A DNA stretch of 6,551 nt from an uncultured Eubacteriales bacterium (GCA_900556575.1 USPO01000086.1:1-6551), one strand, 5' to 3'. Counted from the first letter of the stretch, positions 1 through 5,908 are shown. Translations and numbers: made by a program. Notes: generated from the sequence alone by a model not told the origin.

Positions 1-71
1 CTTTGGCTTTTTGTGTACGGATCGTGCTCATGATGATTGCGTACAATTTCTTGTAAAGTTAATTTTATCAT
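1..71 (-). CDS. Start of an unknown gene, cut by the left window edge
   Basis: An ATG at 69-71 (minus strand) opens a frame that stays open to the window edge, giving 23 residues that begin MIKLTLQEIVRNHHEHDPYT. An in-frame TAA lies directly before the ATG, so this is the first possible start. It begins 12 bases after the stop of the preceding gene, which fits a sixth member of the same operon. The ribosome binding site is weak: the stretch before the ATG is A/T-rich with no clear GGAG. I do not recognise the protein, and too little is visible to assign a family. It could also be a chance open stretch, but the position and the charged, soluble-looking composition favour a real gene. Confidence 0.5.
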   Translation of the reverse strand, partial: MIKLTLQEIVRNHHEHDPYTKSQ

Positions 72-83
72 TTATTTTAGAGT

Positions 84-650
84 TTACATTTTGTTAATAA
101 TCTTATTTATTCGCTTTATTAGGGCAGGATCGGTATGTCTTCGGGGTCTGGTCGAGTTAATAATATTTTTCTTAACACACTCTGTAACCCTTTTTCTCTC
201 TTCTACGGTAGTGAATACTCCGGTCGACCATTCAGGGATTTTATCCTTTCTATCATAAAAGTGCCCCCCTTTTTCTACGAAGTAAGACATCATCCCATCT
301 AACGATAGAAGATAAAGCACAATAGCACCCGCATAAAAATCAGAACACGCCCCTTGACACATTCTGTCTTTTAAAGGAGTTTCACTTAATTTGTCAAGAA
401 TATTATTTACTTTCGCTTGCCAGTCACTTCCTAATATATATTTGAAATCTTTTTCTAACTTTTTTAAAACCAATGCTCTATTCTCTTTATTACGAATCAT
501 CTTCCAATACAGAGCTTCAGTTTTAGGAGCTGCTGTGTAGTCTTTCTTTATAGCCTTTCTTGCCTTATCTTTTTCGCTTGCATTAAGAGTTATAGCAAGG
601 ATGATAAGTATTAGGGATGCCCATATTATAAACTTAATTAAAAAAGCCAC
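84..650 (-). CDS. Unknown membrane-anchored protein, paralogue of the upstream gene
   Basis: This is a 188-residue protein of no family I recognise. Residues 3-22 form one strongly hydrophobic helix, followed by a lysine/arginine-rich stretch (26-37), which suggests a single N-terminal anchor with the body in the cytoplasm. Residues 48-77 align without a gap to residues 56-85 of the upstream gene product, sharing Y, M-I, two leucines and an F-x-[YF]-I-x-G-x-x-W motif. A second hydrophobic block (about 106-120) and a Cys-containing Lys/Arg-rich helix near the C-terminus also correspond. The two are therefore probably diverged tandem duplicates. The start is GTG at 648-650, chosen because a GGAGG lies 7 bases before it. 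It overlaps the end of the upstream gene by 13 bases. The C-terminal 30 residues are very basic (RPRRH, KRINKIINK). Confidence 0.85.
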   Translation of the reverse strand: MAFLIKFIIWASLILIILAITLNASEKDKARKAIKKDYTAAPKTEALYWKMIRNKENRALVLKKLEKDFKYILGSDWQAKVNNILDKLSETPLKDRMCQGACSDFYAGAIVLYLLSLDGMMSYFVEKGGHFYDRKDKIPEWSTGVFTTVEERKRVTECVKKNIINSTRPRRHTDPALIKRINKIINKM

Positions 651-1237
651 GTCTGATCCTCCACAGTACTGCGTATGTAGTACCTATCATTCCTTTTCTC
701 TATATAAGTCATTTCCCTAACCCCATGCTGTTGTATCTTTTTAGCTACATACTTCATACAACCGTCAGCAAAATCTCTTTTCTTTTTGGATGGTAAACAT
801 TTTGAGGACTCGAAACCATACAATATAGCAGACTCTTCTATAAATCCATGGAAAGCCAGTATTAAGTGAAGTACCCAATACATATCTGTCTGAGGTTCAA
901 AATTATCTATCCAATAATCATACTCAAATTCACTGCACTCAACAGGCTCTTTAGGAATATCGAGTTTTTCCGCCTCCTCTCTCCACGACTCACCCCATAT
1001 AAATTCAAAAGCCTCTGATAAATCATGCAATAGTATGTCGTATGCTCTACCATATTTAATCATTCTTTTGTACTGTTGGCTTACTTCGACAGGAGCTGCA
1101 CAATGTTTAATCAGACCATCTATTGTCTTTTGGATATTAGTCTCACGTTCACCCTCTATCTGAGCCGCCGCAGCATCACTACGTTCTTTATGTAGGTGCT
1201 TTGCAGTGAACGCAAGCCCTATTAAAAATTCTACCAC
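638..1237 (-). CDS. Unknown protein, paralogue of the downstream membrane-anchored protein
   Basis: A 199-residue unknown protein. It begins with a short hydrophobic stretch (residues 2-12, MVEFLIGLAFTA), too short for a certain membrane helix but in the place of the anchor of its downstream paralogue. Residues 13-45 are charged and alanine-rich, probably helical. Residues 56-85 carry the shared Y-x-x-M-I ... F-x-F-I-x-G-x-x-W block. Residues 100-118 are acidic and aromatic, and 119-133 form a hydrophobic helix that matches the paralogue. The start is GTG at 1235-1237, and its G is also the last base of the TAG stop of the preceding gene (TAGTG). No good Shine-Dalgarno precedes it, so translation probably depends on termination-reinitiation from that gene. 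No catalytic motif is apparent. Confidence 0.85.
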   Translation of the reverse strand: MVEFLIGLAFTAKHLHKERSDAAAAQIEGERETNIQKTIDGLIKHCAAPVEVSQQYKRMIKYGRAYDILLHDLSEAFEFIWGESWREEAEKLDIPKEPVECSEFEYDYWIDNFEPQTDMYWVLHLILAFHGFIEESAILYGFESSKCLPSKKKRDFADGCMKYVAKKIQQHGVREMTYIEKRNDRYYIRSTVEDQTWLF

Positions 1238-1473
1238 TATATCACATCACTGAGATCATCTCTTAGCGAAGATATTGTTTCAAGAATATCTTCAAGCTTA
1301 TCCACAGTTTCCTCCATTCTCTCATAATTTTCACTTCCCTGAAGATTTTCAGGGAAGTTATCCATACAGTCTTGTTCTTCAGTCAGCACCGAGTCTACCT
1401 CGTTATAAATGCTATCAACCGAAGACAAAACCTCTTTAAGTACACTTCTTCTTTTATTATTCAAACAAAACAC
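1237..1473 (-). CDS. Small acidic coiled-coil protein, unknown
   Basis: A 78-residue protein with a basic N-terminus (NNKRR) and a strongly acidic remainder. Residues 48-78 (from ENYERMEE to the C-terminus) show a heptad-like pattern of hydrophobic residues (M, V, L, I, L, I, L, L, V) between charged ones, as in a short coiled coil, and 12-34 may be another helix. It may serve as an oligomerisation or partner-binding subunit. I do not recognise the family. The start is uncertain. GTG at 1471-1473 has AAAGG only 3 bases before it. TTG at 1462-1464 (codon 4) has AGGTG 6 bases before it, a better spacing, and would give 75 residues. It ends with TAG sharing one base with the next start, so it is coupled to that gene. 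It lies 7 bases after the upstream gene. Confidence 0.75.
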   Translation of the reverse strand: MFCLNNKRRSVLKEVLSSVDSIYNEVDSVLTEEQDCMDNFPENLQGSENYERMEETVDKLEDILETISSLRDDLSDVI

Positions 1474-1480
1474 CTACCTT

Positions 1481-1834
1481 TTAAAATGCATTTTCCCAAA
1501 GGCTTGGGAATACAAGCTTTACTGTCACTGACTTACCATCTTCTGACGTGAGTTCAGCATAAACAGACCTATCAAGTAACTCTAAAAACAAATGACGTTT
1601 AGACTCTATTACAATGCCTACGCAAGTCATAGACATTTCTATTTCCAAAGTATCTTCATTGACACTTATCTCGTATGAGTCTGCATCAAATTCTAAAAGA
1701 ACCTTATTAAATGCTCTACAATAGCTCTTTAAAATATCAAGCTTTTCTTCATTAAGTCTGAATAGAGAACTCACTCTATCTTTAGCGACCTCAATTATCT
1801 CATCTAACGTATCTTCTGTTTTAATATCAATCAT
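1481..1834 (-). CDS. Unknown small alpha/beta protein
   Basis: A soluble acidic protein of 117 residues that I do not recognise. The first half (from MIDIKTEDTLDE to about residue 47) looks helical. The second half alternates short strands and turns (YEISVNEDTLEIEMSM, then VIESKRHLFLELL, then KSVTVKLVFP), an alpha-then-beta layout like that of the gene upstream. The start is placed at ATG 1832-1834, because AGAAAGGAG sits 7 bases before it. A GTG two codons earlier (1838-1840) keeps the same frame but would touch the Shine-Dalgarno. With this start it overlaps the upstream gene by 8 bases, so the two are probably translationally coupled. No membrane segment, signal peptide or catalytic motif is visible. 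It could be a structural or adaptor component of the operon's product complex. Confidence 0.8.
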   Translation of the reverse strand: MIDIKTEDTLDEIIEVAKDRVSSLFRLNEEKLDILKSYCRAFNKVLLEFDADSYEISVNEDTLEIEMSMTCVGIVIESKRHLFLELLDRSVYAELTSEDGKSVTVKLVFPSLWENAF

Positions 1835-2222
1835 TTGCACTCTCCTTTCTAACCATTAACGATGTTCCTCTTACACCTAAAGTAATCTCTACACTCTTAT
1901 CTATCTTAGAGTATATTTCTAAGGACGATGCTTTTTTAGCCGCCGCCACTAACTTCTTAGGTTCTTTAAGAACAAAATCCTTAACTATTGCCGTAACTAC
2001 TCCATCTTCCGGAGCGATACTCATATGTAACTCGTATGTTACAGTTCCTTGCTTGCCTACGGCACTCTTTACTAATTTATATATATCAAGTACCGCTTGC
2101 TCTTTTTCCTCCACCGGTTTATAATCATAGTTGCCTCGTGGAAGAGTCTTTAGATAATCTATAAACTGGTCGAAAAATTCCTCCTCTGCTATCTCCTGTC
2201 CCTGATTGTTGTTAATTTCCAT
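1827..2222 (-). CDS. Unknown small protein, first gene of the operon
   Basis: A 131-residue protein, soluble and rich in lysine and glutamate, of no family I recognise. Residues 12-30 and 40-56 look helical. Residues 58-90 look like beta strands (GTVTYELHMSIAPEDGVVTAIV), followed by a lysine/alanine-rich helix (KKLVAAAKKA) and two final strands (SVEITLGV, SLMVRK). The ATG at 2220-2222 is secure: AAAGGAGG lies 6 bases upstream, the best ribosome binding site of the operon. A sigma-A-like promoter sits 33 bases before the start. As first gene with the strongest translation signal it may be the most abundant product. The order helix, strands, helix, strands is loosely shared with the next gene, but I could not establish homology. 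Confidence 0.85.
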   Translation of the reverse strand: MEINNNQGQEIAEEEFFDQFIDYLKTLPRGNYDYKPVEEKEQAVLDIYKLVKSAVGKQGTVTYELHMSIAPEDGVVTAIVKDFVLKEPKKLVAAAKKASSLEIYSKIDKSVEITLGVRGTSLMVRKESAND

Positions 2223-2254
2223 ACAATTCCTCCTTTTAAATTCTATTTACAATT

Positions 2255-2283
2255 ATTATATCATCACATCTCGAAATTTGCAA
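2255..2283 (-). promoter_or_regulatory. Sigma-A-type promoter of the unknown operon
   Basis: On the minus strand TTGCAA (2278-2283) and TATAAT (2255-2260) are separated by exactly 17 bases. The -10 is a perfect consensus and the -35 matches 4 of 6 bases. Transcription would start near 2247, giving a leader of about 25 bases with the strong ribosome binding site in it. It lies between the stop of the desulfurase remnant and the first unknown gene, so the operon does not depend on upstream transcription. Confidence 0.75.
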
Positions 2284-2304
2284 GAATTTATTAAAACAAA
2301 TTTC
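2273..2304. repeat. 8-bp inverted repeat around the -35, possible operator
   Basis: GAAATTTG (2273-2280) and CAAATTTC (2297-2304) are perfect inverted copies with a 16-base spacer, so their centres are 24 bases apart. The inner end of the promoter-proximal arm overlaps the -35 element, where a bound repressor could block polymerase. The arms are A/T-rich, so chance is a real alternative in this region. Confidence 0.35.
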
Positions 2305-2327
2305 AAAAATTGTGAATATTGTACAAA

Positions 2328-3173
2328 TTATTCTGTTGGTCTAAGATACGCTACACTCATCGCAATCGTCTTCACCGCAGTAAGTATATCCTCTTTTGTT
2401 GTATCCGACGACAACGAAACTCGTATAGTACTTCTTGCTGCCTCGTCGCTGTATCCTATTGCTTTTAAAACATGACTTGGAACAGACTCATGGCTCTCAC
2501 AAGCTGCACCTGCCGACACATATACATCATTTGGATATAACGACAAGACAAGAGTTTCAGCATCTACTCCCTTAAATGTTACGCTTATAACCTTGCTAAG
2601 AGCATCTAACTGTCCATTTATCCATACACTTTTGTTCGGAACTCCATAACGCCTCATCTCTGCTCGAAGCTTTCCGTAAAATGCCTTCTTTAAACAAATT
2701 ATTCTCTTACTGAACTCATCTCTTTCTCTTTTGGCTATTTCACAAGCTTTTCCGAAACCTACAATACCGGCAACATTTTCTGTTCCTGCTCTAAAGCCTC
2801 GTTCCTGAGCATTACCTCCGTGAATTATTGGCTCTAACACTTGACTCCCTAATCCGAAAAGGCATAACGCCCCTACTCCTTTCGGACCGTGTATCTTATG
2901 AGAAGATATTGACGCAAAGTCCGCATATTTTGGAGGAGCTATAACACCTGCTGATTGAACACAATCTGTATGAAATAAGATACGAACTGCTCGGCAGATT
3001 TTACCGAACTCGTCTACATCATTAAGATTTCCCACTTCGTTATTGGACTGCATTATAGATACCAGCCCAACCTCGTCGTCATGTTGCAGCTTAAGTTTGA
3101 TACTTTCAAAATAAAGAAATGAAAATTTAATCTCAAAAAAAAAGTGCCTCCGCAAACCCAAATACGGAGACAC
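2328..3173 (-). pseudogene. Cysteine desulfurase (NifS/IscS/DndA-like), N-terminal third missing
   Basis: The open frame encodes the C-terminal part of a PLP-dependent cysteine desulfurase, which moves sulfur from L-cysteine to an enzyme cysteine for Fe-S clusters, thio-modified tRNA or DNA phosphorothioation. Visible family motifs (numbered from the GTG at 3171-3173) are LVSIMQSNNEVG (38-48), LFHTDCVQ (66-73), SSHKIHGPKGVGAL with the PLP lysine at 93, RAGTENVAGIVGFG (128-141), and SAGAACESHES with the catalytic cysteine at 225. The C-terminus looks complete. Similarity begins only near residue 22 (about position 3110). The usual first 100 or so residues, with the YLDNAATT motif and the segment that stacks PLP, are absent. 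Residues 1-20 are a translation of a terminator hairpin and its T-tract, not real protein. There is no ribosome binding site, and the first ATG lies inside the core. A working enzyme is very unlikely. The ACESHES loop recalls desulfurases linked to dedicated acceptors such as DndA, but I cannot fix the subfamily. Confidence 0.85.
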
Positions 3174-3174
3174 T
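3135..3174 (-). terminator. Intrinsic terminator after the flavodoxin gene
   Basis: On the minus strand AGTGTCTCCG (3165-3174) pairs with CGGAGGCACT (3143-3152) with one G-T wobble, around a 12-base loop, and runs directly into nine Ts (3135-3143). It lies about 60 bases after the last in-frame stop of the flavodoxin frame, a normal place for its terminator. The desulfurase remnant starts immediately after the T-tract. Confidence 0.85.
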
Positions 3175-3236
3175 CTCTTTAATCAATAATTTACTTATAT
3201 TTTTCCTCATTAAAATATCTTATTGTTCATGTAAAA

Positions 3237-3314
3237 TCAATTAATGTTCAGACTGTTTACCCATGCTGTAACATCATTTTTGCTTGCACTTGAACGAAAA
3301 CGCATACCCGTCTG
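3237..3314 (-). other. Cut-off C-terminal tail of the flavodoxin gene
   Basis: In the same frame as the flavodoxin gene, directly after its TAG, 25 sense codons follow and then TGA (3237-3239). They read QTGMRFRSSASKNDVTAWV and then NSLNIN. This is the expected end of the family (a G-x-RF-x-x-x-AS ... DV-x-x-WV-x-x-L pattern), so it is clearly coding sequence separated from the gene by one stop. The stop stands where relatives usually have tryptophan, so a single TGG-to-TAG change explains it. Confidence 0.8.
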
Positions 3315-4034
3315 CTAATCGCCTGTTCCCGTCATATTTTCAAGCAAAGTGCCGCTCTGACCTATACCCGAACTTGACGATGTACAAAACGGAATAACCG
3401 TTTTTCCCGTAAAATCATTTTCCTTTACAAAATTATTAACCGGCCAAGCTGCTATTCCCCACCATATAGGGTAACCTATAAATACTGTGCTGTAATCCTC
3501 CCAATTAGGTACAGCTGTTGTTACAAGAGGAATATCTCTTGCCTCCGGATTCTGATATTCATAAACAACTCTGCTGCTTGAATTGTTCCAGTTTAAATCA
3601 GCACTTGTATACGGATTCACAGGTACAATCTCAAAAATATCCGCATCCGCTGCCTCTTGAATATAATTTGCAACCTGCCTTGTATGGTTTTGTGCCGAAT
3701 AATACACTACAAGCGTCTTTTTATTATGCACATTACTCTCTTCTCCAACAACAATAGGCTTACTTAACGGCTGTGCTTTTTCAATACTATTCCATATAAA
3801 AAATTTATCTCCGTTTTTTGCATTGACCTTTTGTGTTCCATTTTCTGCATTGCTGACATTTACATTCTCTATTCTGCCGTCCGTATACGAAACATGAACC
3901 AACGCTGCATTTTGTTCAAGACCGCTTACATTAAGTGTCCCGTCAGAATAGCTCATTTCAGTATCGGCATATGCCGATACTGAAATAAAAATACACATTA
4001 ATGCAGCAGTCATTAAAAGTATTATCTTTTTCAT
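3315..4034 (-). CDS. Secreted flavodoxin-like protein with a premature amber stop
   Basis: A 239-residue protein to the first stop, 265 if the TAG is read as an amino acid. Residues 1-23 are a signal peptide (MKK, hydrophobic core, AYA before D24), so it should be exported. Residues 25-98 are a small beta-rich module ending in a GDKFFIWNS...QPL motif, common in surface proteins of Clostridia. Residues 107-239 form a flavodoxin domain of the Flavodoxin_4 type. It has an FMN phosphate loop YSAQNHT (112-118), then PYTSADLNW (141-149), GYPIWWGIAAWPV (187-199) and DFTGKTVIPFCTSSSSGIG (207-225). It would bind FMN and carry electrons, or act as a quinone or nitro-type reductase partner. GGAGG lies 6 bases before the ATG. 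It follows the decarboxylase-like gene by 86 bases with no convincing promoter between, so they probably share a transcript. The in-frame TAG removes the last strand and helix, so folding may be impaired. Confidence 0.85.
   Translation of the reverse strand: MKKIILLMTAALMCIFISVSAYADTEMSYSDGTLNVSGLEQNAALVHVSYTDGRIENVNVSNAENGTQKVNAKNGDKFFIWNSIEKAQPLSKPIVVGEESNVHNKKTLVVYYSAQNHTRQVANYIQEAADADIFEIVPVNPYTSADLNWNNSSSRVVYEYQNPEARDIPLVTTAVPNWEDYSTVFIGYPIWWGIAAWPVNNFVKENDFTGKTVIPFCTSSSSGIGQSGTLLENMTGTGD
3955..3986. repeat. Perfect 32-bp palindrome inside the flavodoxin signal-peptide codons
   Basis: ATTTCAGTATCGGCAT (3955-3970) is followed with no spacer by its exact reverse complement (3971-3986). 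It covers codons 17 to 27 of the flavodoxin gene (ISVSAYADTE and the start of M27), at the end of the signal peptide. In RNA it would form a hairpin of about 14 bp with a 4-base loop. In DNA it could extrude a cruciform or bind a symmetric protein. No second copy was noticed in the window. Confidence 0.9.
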
Positions 4035-4092
4035 TTCTTACCTCCGCTTAATATACATACTCCGGTGCAAGAATTTTCATCAGAGCCTTATC

Positions 4093-4131
4093 ATGATTTT
4101 ATGCCTGATATGATACGTTATCAAAAATCAT
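4093..4131 (-). other. Imperfect hairpin at the end of the decarboxylase-like gene
   Basis: ATGATTTT (4093-4100) and AAAATCAT (4124-4131) are perfect inverted copies. Inside them TGATA (4106-4110) pairs with TATCA (4119-4123). A 5-base bulge separates the stem halves and there is no T-tract, so it is a poor terminator. It overlaps the gene's stop codon and could affect transcript stability or pausing between the two genes. Confidence 0.3.
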
Positions 4132-5908
4132 TGTTGAGCCGATTTCTCTTGTATACGGTTTCCAATGTCACCTGACCGAATGCCGGAATTTTTGTTTCCT
4201 CATTATAGCTTGTAAGCCAATTCATATACGATACACCGGTGAATTTAGGCGATGCCGGATTCACATCTCCTTTTGCAAATACATTATCAATTTTATCTGC
4301 ATTTAAAATCGTCACCGTTTGAGTATCCTGAGACCAAAGAACCGTATATCCGAAGCTTTCGGCAATAAAGTGTATCGGCAGCATTGTTCTGTCATTTATT
4401 ATCACAGGCTTCACATCGAGCTTATTTTTTTCATCATTCAAATAAGCCGTATCCGAATTTATTGTAAGCTTTATTTCGTTATTGTCATATCTGAGAGTTA
4501 CCGTCTGATTGCTCTCATTCCACTCTGCCTCTCCGCCTATGCCTTCGACAAATGCACGAACCGGCAAAAGTGTTCTATCATCTGCAATAACCGGAGCTGT
4601 TCCTTCAGCATCAATATTTTGTTCGCTGCCGTTTATTGTCATAACAGGGTTTCCTATCTGCATTGTTACGGTTGTTTTGTCATTTGCCGGTTTCTGTTCA
4701 TTTTCAGCAATAGCATCAATATCAACAACAACAGCTGAAAGAGAACCTCTCATATTTAATGTTCTTGGAAATCCATTATATGGTGCTGTTAAAAGCGGAA
4801 CAGCAAGCATATTATCTTTTGTAAGTCCTGCTACATATCCCTCTCTTACCTTATCTTCAAGCTCATTTTCTCTGCCGCCCTGTGCATCCATTACAGCAAG
4901 GTCTATTAAAACCTGAACAGCTTTATTTTCGCTTGACGGAATTTCTGTTCCGTTTATAACTGCCTCGGTTGCATTAATCAAAGTGTTCTGAGTTTCAATG
5001 TCAATGTTGCTTCCGATATAATTATCCTTATCATCTGTTTTAAAATGCTCCATAAGGCTTAAAAGCTCTTCGCTGTCGCTGTTAAAATCAGCAGTAACGG
5101 TTTTAACAGGCTGCGGACGTTCCTCTGCCGGATTTGAATTTACTTCATTTTCTGTTTTATCAATCACATCAAGTACAAGGTCTGTCTTTTCTTTACCATT
5201 AATATCCTCATTGTAAAGCATAGCCGCACGGAGCATATCCTTTGAATGTCCGACATTTAAATTACCGTTTACATGACCTCCAAGCTGACCTCTGCAATTT
5301 CCGTTTCCTGCAATGGTACAAAGTGTTATAAATTCTCTTTCATATAACGGAATTCCAACACGGTTATAGAAGTCGCCGAAGCATATTCCCGAAAGAAACA
5401 GTGTCTGCAGCTTTAATGATTCCTCCATACCATCGGTAATTGTACCTATTTGAGGTCCGAAGAGAAGACGCTGAACATTTAATCCGTCATTATAACGGTT
5501 TTCTTCATCTGAAGTAATACGGCTCCTATATGTCACATCCTCTCCAAATGATTTTAAGATTTCATCTGCCTTATCGAGTGCTGCCGCCGCTCTTGTAAAT
5601 CCGCAGTATGCACCGCTGTGATAAATGGTTTCCTTTATTTCCACTGCGGTAAGACCGTCTTTAAGAGCCTCTCTTATCTCCTCCTCAAGCTTATCAAGCG
5701 CCTGATTAGAAGAGATGCTCGCAAGTCTCGATAAATGCTGTAATCTTACACTGAGATTTGCATTGATAAAATCAGTCTTTTCGTTCTCACTCATAGCCGA
5801 ATATACCTCCGATGCCGCCGCATCTGTTCTTTCAGCAGCGAATACGTTTACAGCTGTACTTGCCGCCATAGATGCTGCGATAAGAATTGATATTATTTTT
5901 TTATTCAT
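4121..5908 (-). CDS. Secreted carboxymuconolactone-decarboxylase-like protein with stalk repeats and a truncated cupin region
   Basis: A 595-residue protein. Residues 1-25 are a signal peptide (cleavage after VFAA). Residues about 53-120 are a carboxymuconolactone decarboxylase (CMD)-like repeat (RLQHLSRLASISS, EALKDGLTAVEIKETIYHSGAYCGF). Residues about 145-235 are a second (LLFGPQIGTIT, REFITLCTIAGNGNCRGQLG, GHVNGNLNVGHS). Residues about 280-395 look like a third, with KVREGYVAGLTKDNM and APYNGFPRTLNMRG. Residues 412-536 are two copper-amine-oxidase-N (stalk) repeats, each with a DRTLLPVRAFVE or DRTMLPIHFIAE motif and a W...TVT strand. Residues 543-580 resemble the segment leading into a cupin domain in CMD-cupin fusions, but the protein ends 15 residues later, with no His-x-His metal site. 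The catalytic role is unknown; relatives act in redox or ring-compound metabolism, and the stalk repeats suggest display at the cell wall. The ATG has AAGGAGG 9 bases upstream. It leads the pair with the flavodoxin gene. Confidence 0.85.
   Translation of the reverse strand: MNKKIISILIAASMAASTAVNVFAAERTDAAASEVYSAMSENEKTDFINANLSVRLQHLSRLASISSNQALDKLEEEIREALKDGLTAVEIKETIYHSGAYCGFTRAAAALDKADEILKSFGEDVTYRSRITSDEENRYNDGLNVQRLLFGPQIGTITDGMEESLKLQTLFLSGICFGDFYNRVGIPLYEREFITLCTIAGNGNCRGQLGGHVNGNLNVGHSKDMLRAAMLYNEDINGKEKTDLVLDVIDKTENEVNSNPAEERPQPVKTVTADFNSDSEELLSLMEHFKTDDKDNYIGSNIDIETQNTLINATEAVINGTEIPSSENKAVQVLIDLAVMDAQGGRENELEDKVREGYVAGLTKDNMLAVPLLTAPYNGFPRTLNMRGSLSAVVVDIDAIAENEQKPANDKTTVTMQIGNPVMTINGSEQNIDAEGTAPVIADDRTLLPVRAFVEGIGGEAEWNESNQTVTLRYDNNEIKLTINSDTAYLNDEKNKLDVKPVIINDRTMLPIHFIAESFGYTVLWSQDTQTVTILNADKIDNVFAKGDVNPASPKFTGVSYMNWLTSYNEETKIPAFGQVTLETVYKRNRLNNDF

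Noticed and set aside
37..258. Plus-strand open frame opposite the membrane-anchored protein
   Set aside because: It is antisense to a better-supported gene with a ribosome binding site, and its hydrophobic composition is what the reverse of a Lys/Asn-rich coding sequence gives.
2206..2475. Plus-strand open frame across the operon promoter
   Set aside because: It covers the promoter and the conserved end of the desulfurase on the other strand; no ribosome binding site or recognisable protein.
3135..3236. Attenuator or riboswitch leader controlling the desulfurase
   Set aside because: The hairpin with its T-tract fits the normal terminator of the flavodoxin gene. No alternative antiterminator pairing or known riboswitch core is visible, and the downstream gene lacks its start.
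3315..3317. Genome-wide amber recoding (TAG read as an amino acid)
   Set aside because: Only one gene shows the effect. The coiled-coil gene in the same window uses TAG in a tight stop-start fusion, as expected for a true stop.
3518..3757. Plus-strand open frame opposite the flavodoxin domain
   Set aside because: Antisense to conserved flavodoxin motifs, with no family resemblance.
4093..4131. Intrinsic terminator after the decarboxylase-like gene
   Set aside because: The stem is bulged and A/T-rich and no T-tract follows, so it should not stop transcription efficiently.
4319..4916. Two overlapping plus-strand open frames
   Set aside because: Both are antisense to the stalk-repeat and CMD-like region, whose motifs are clear on the minus strand.
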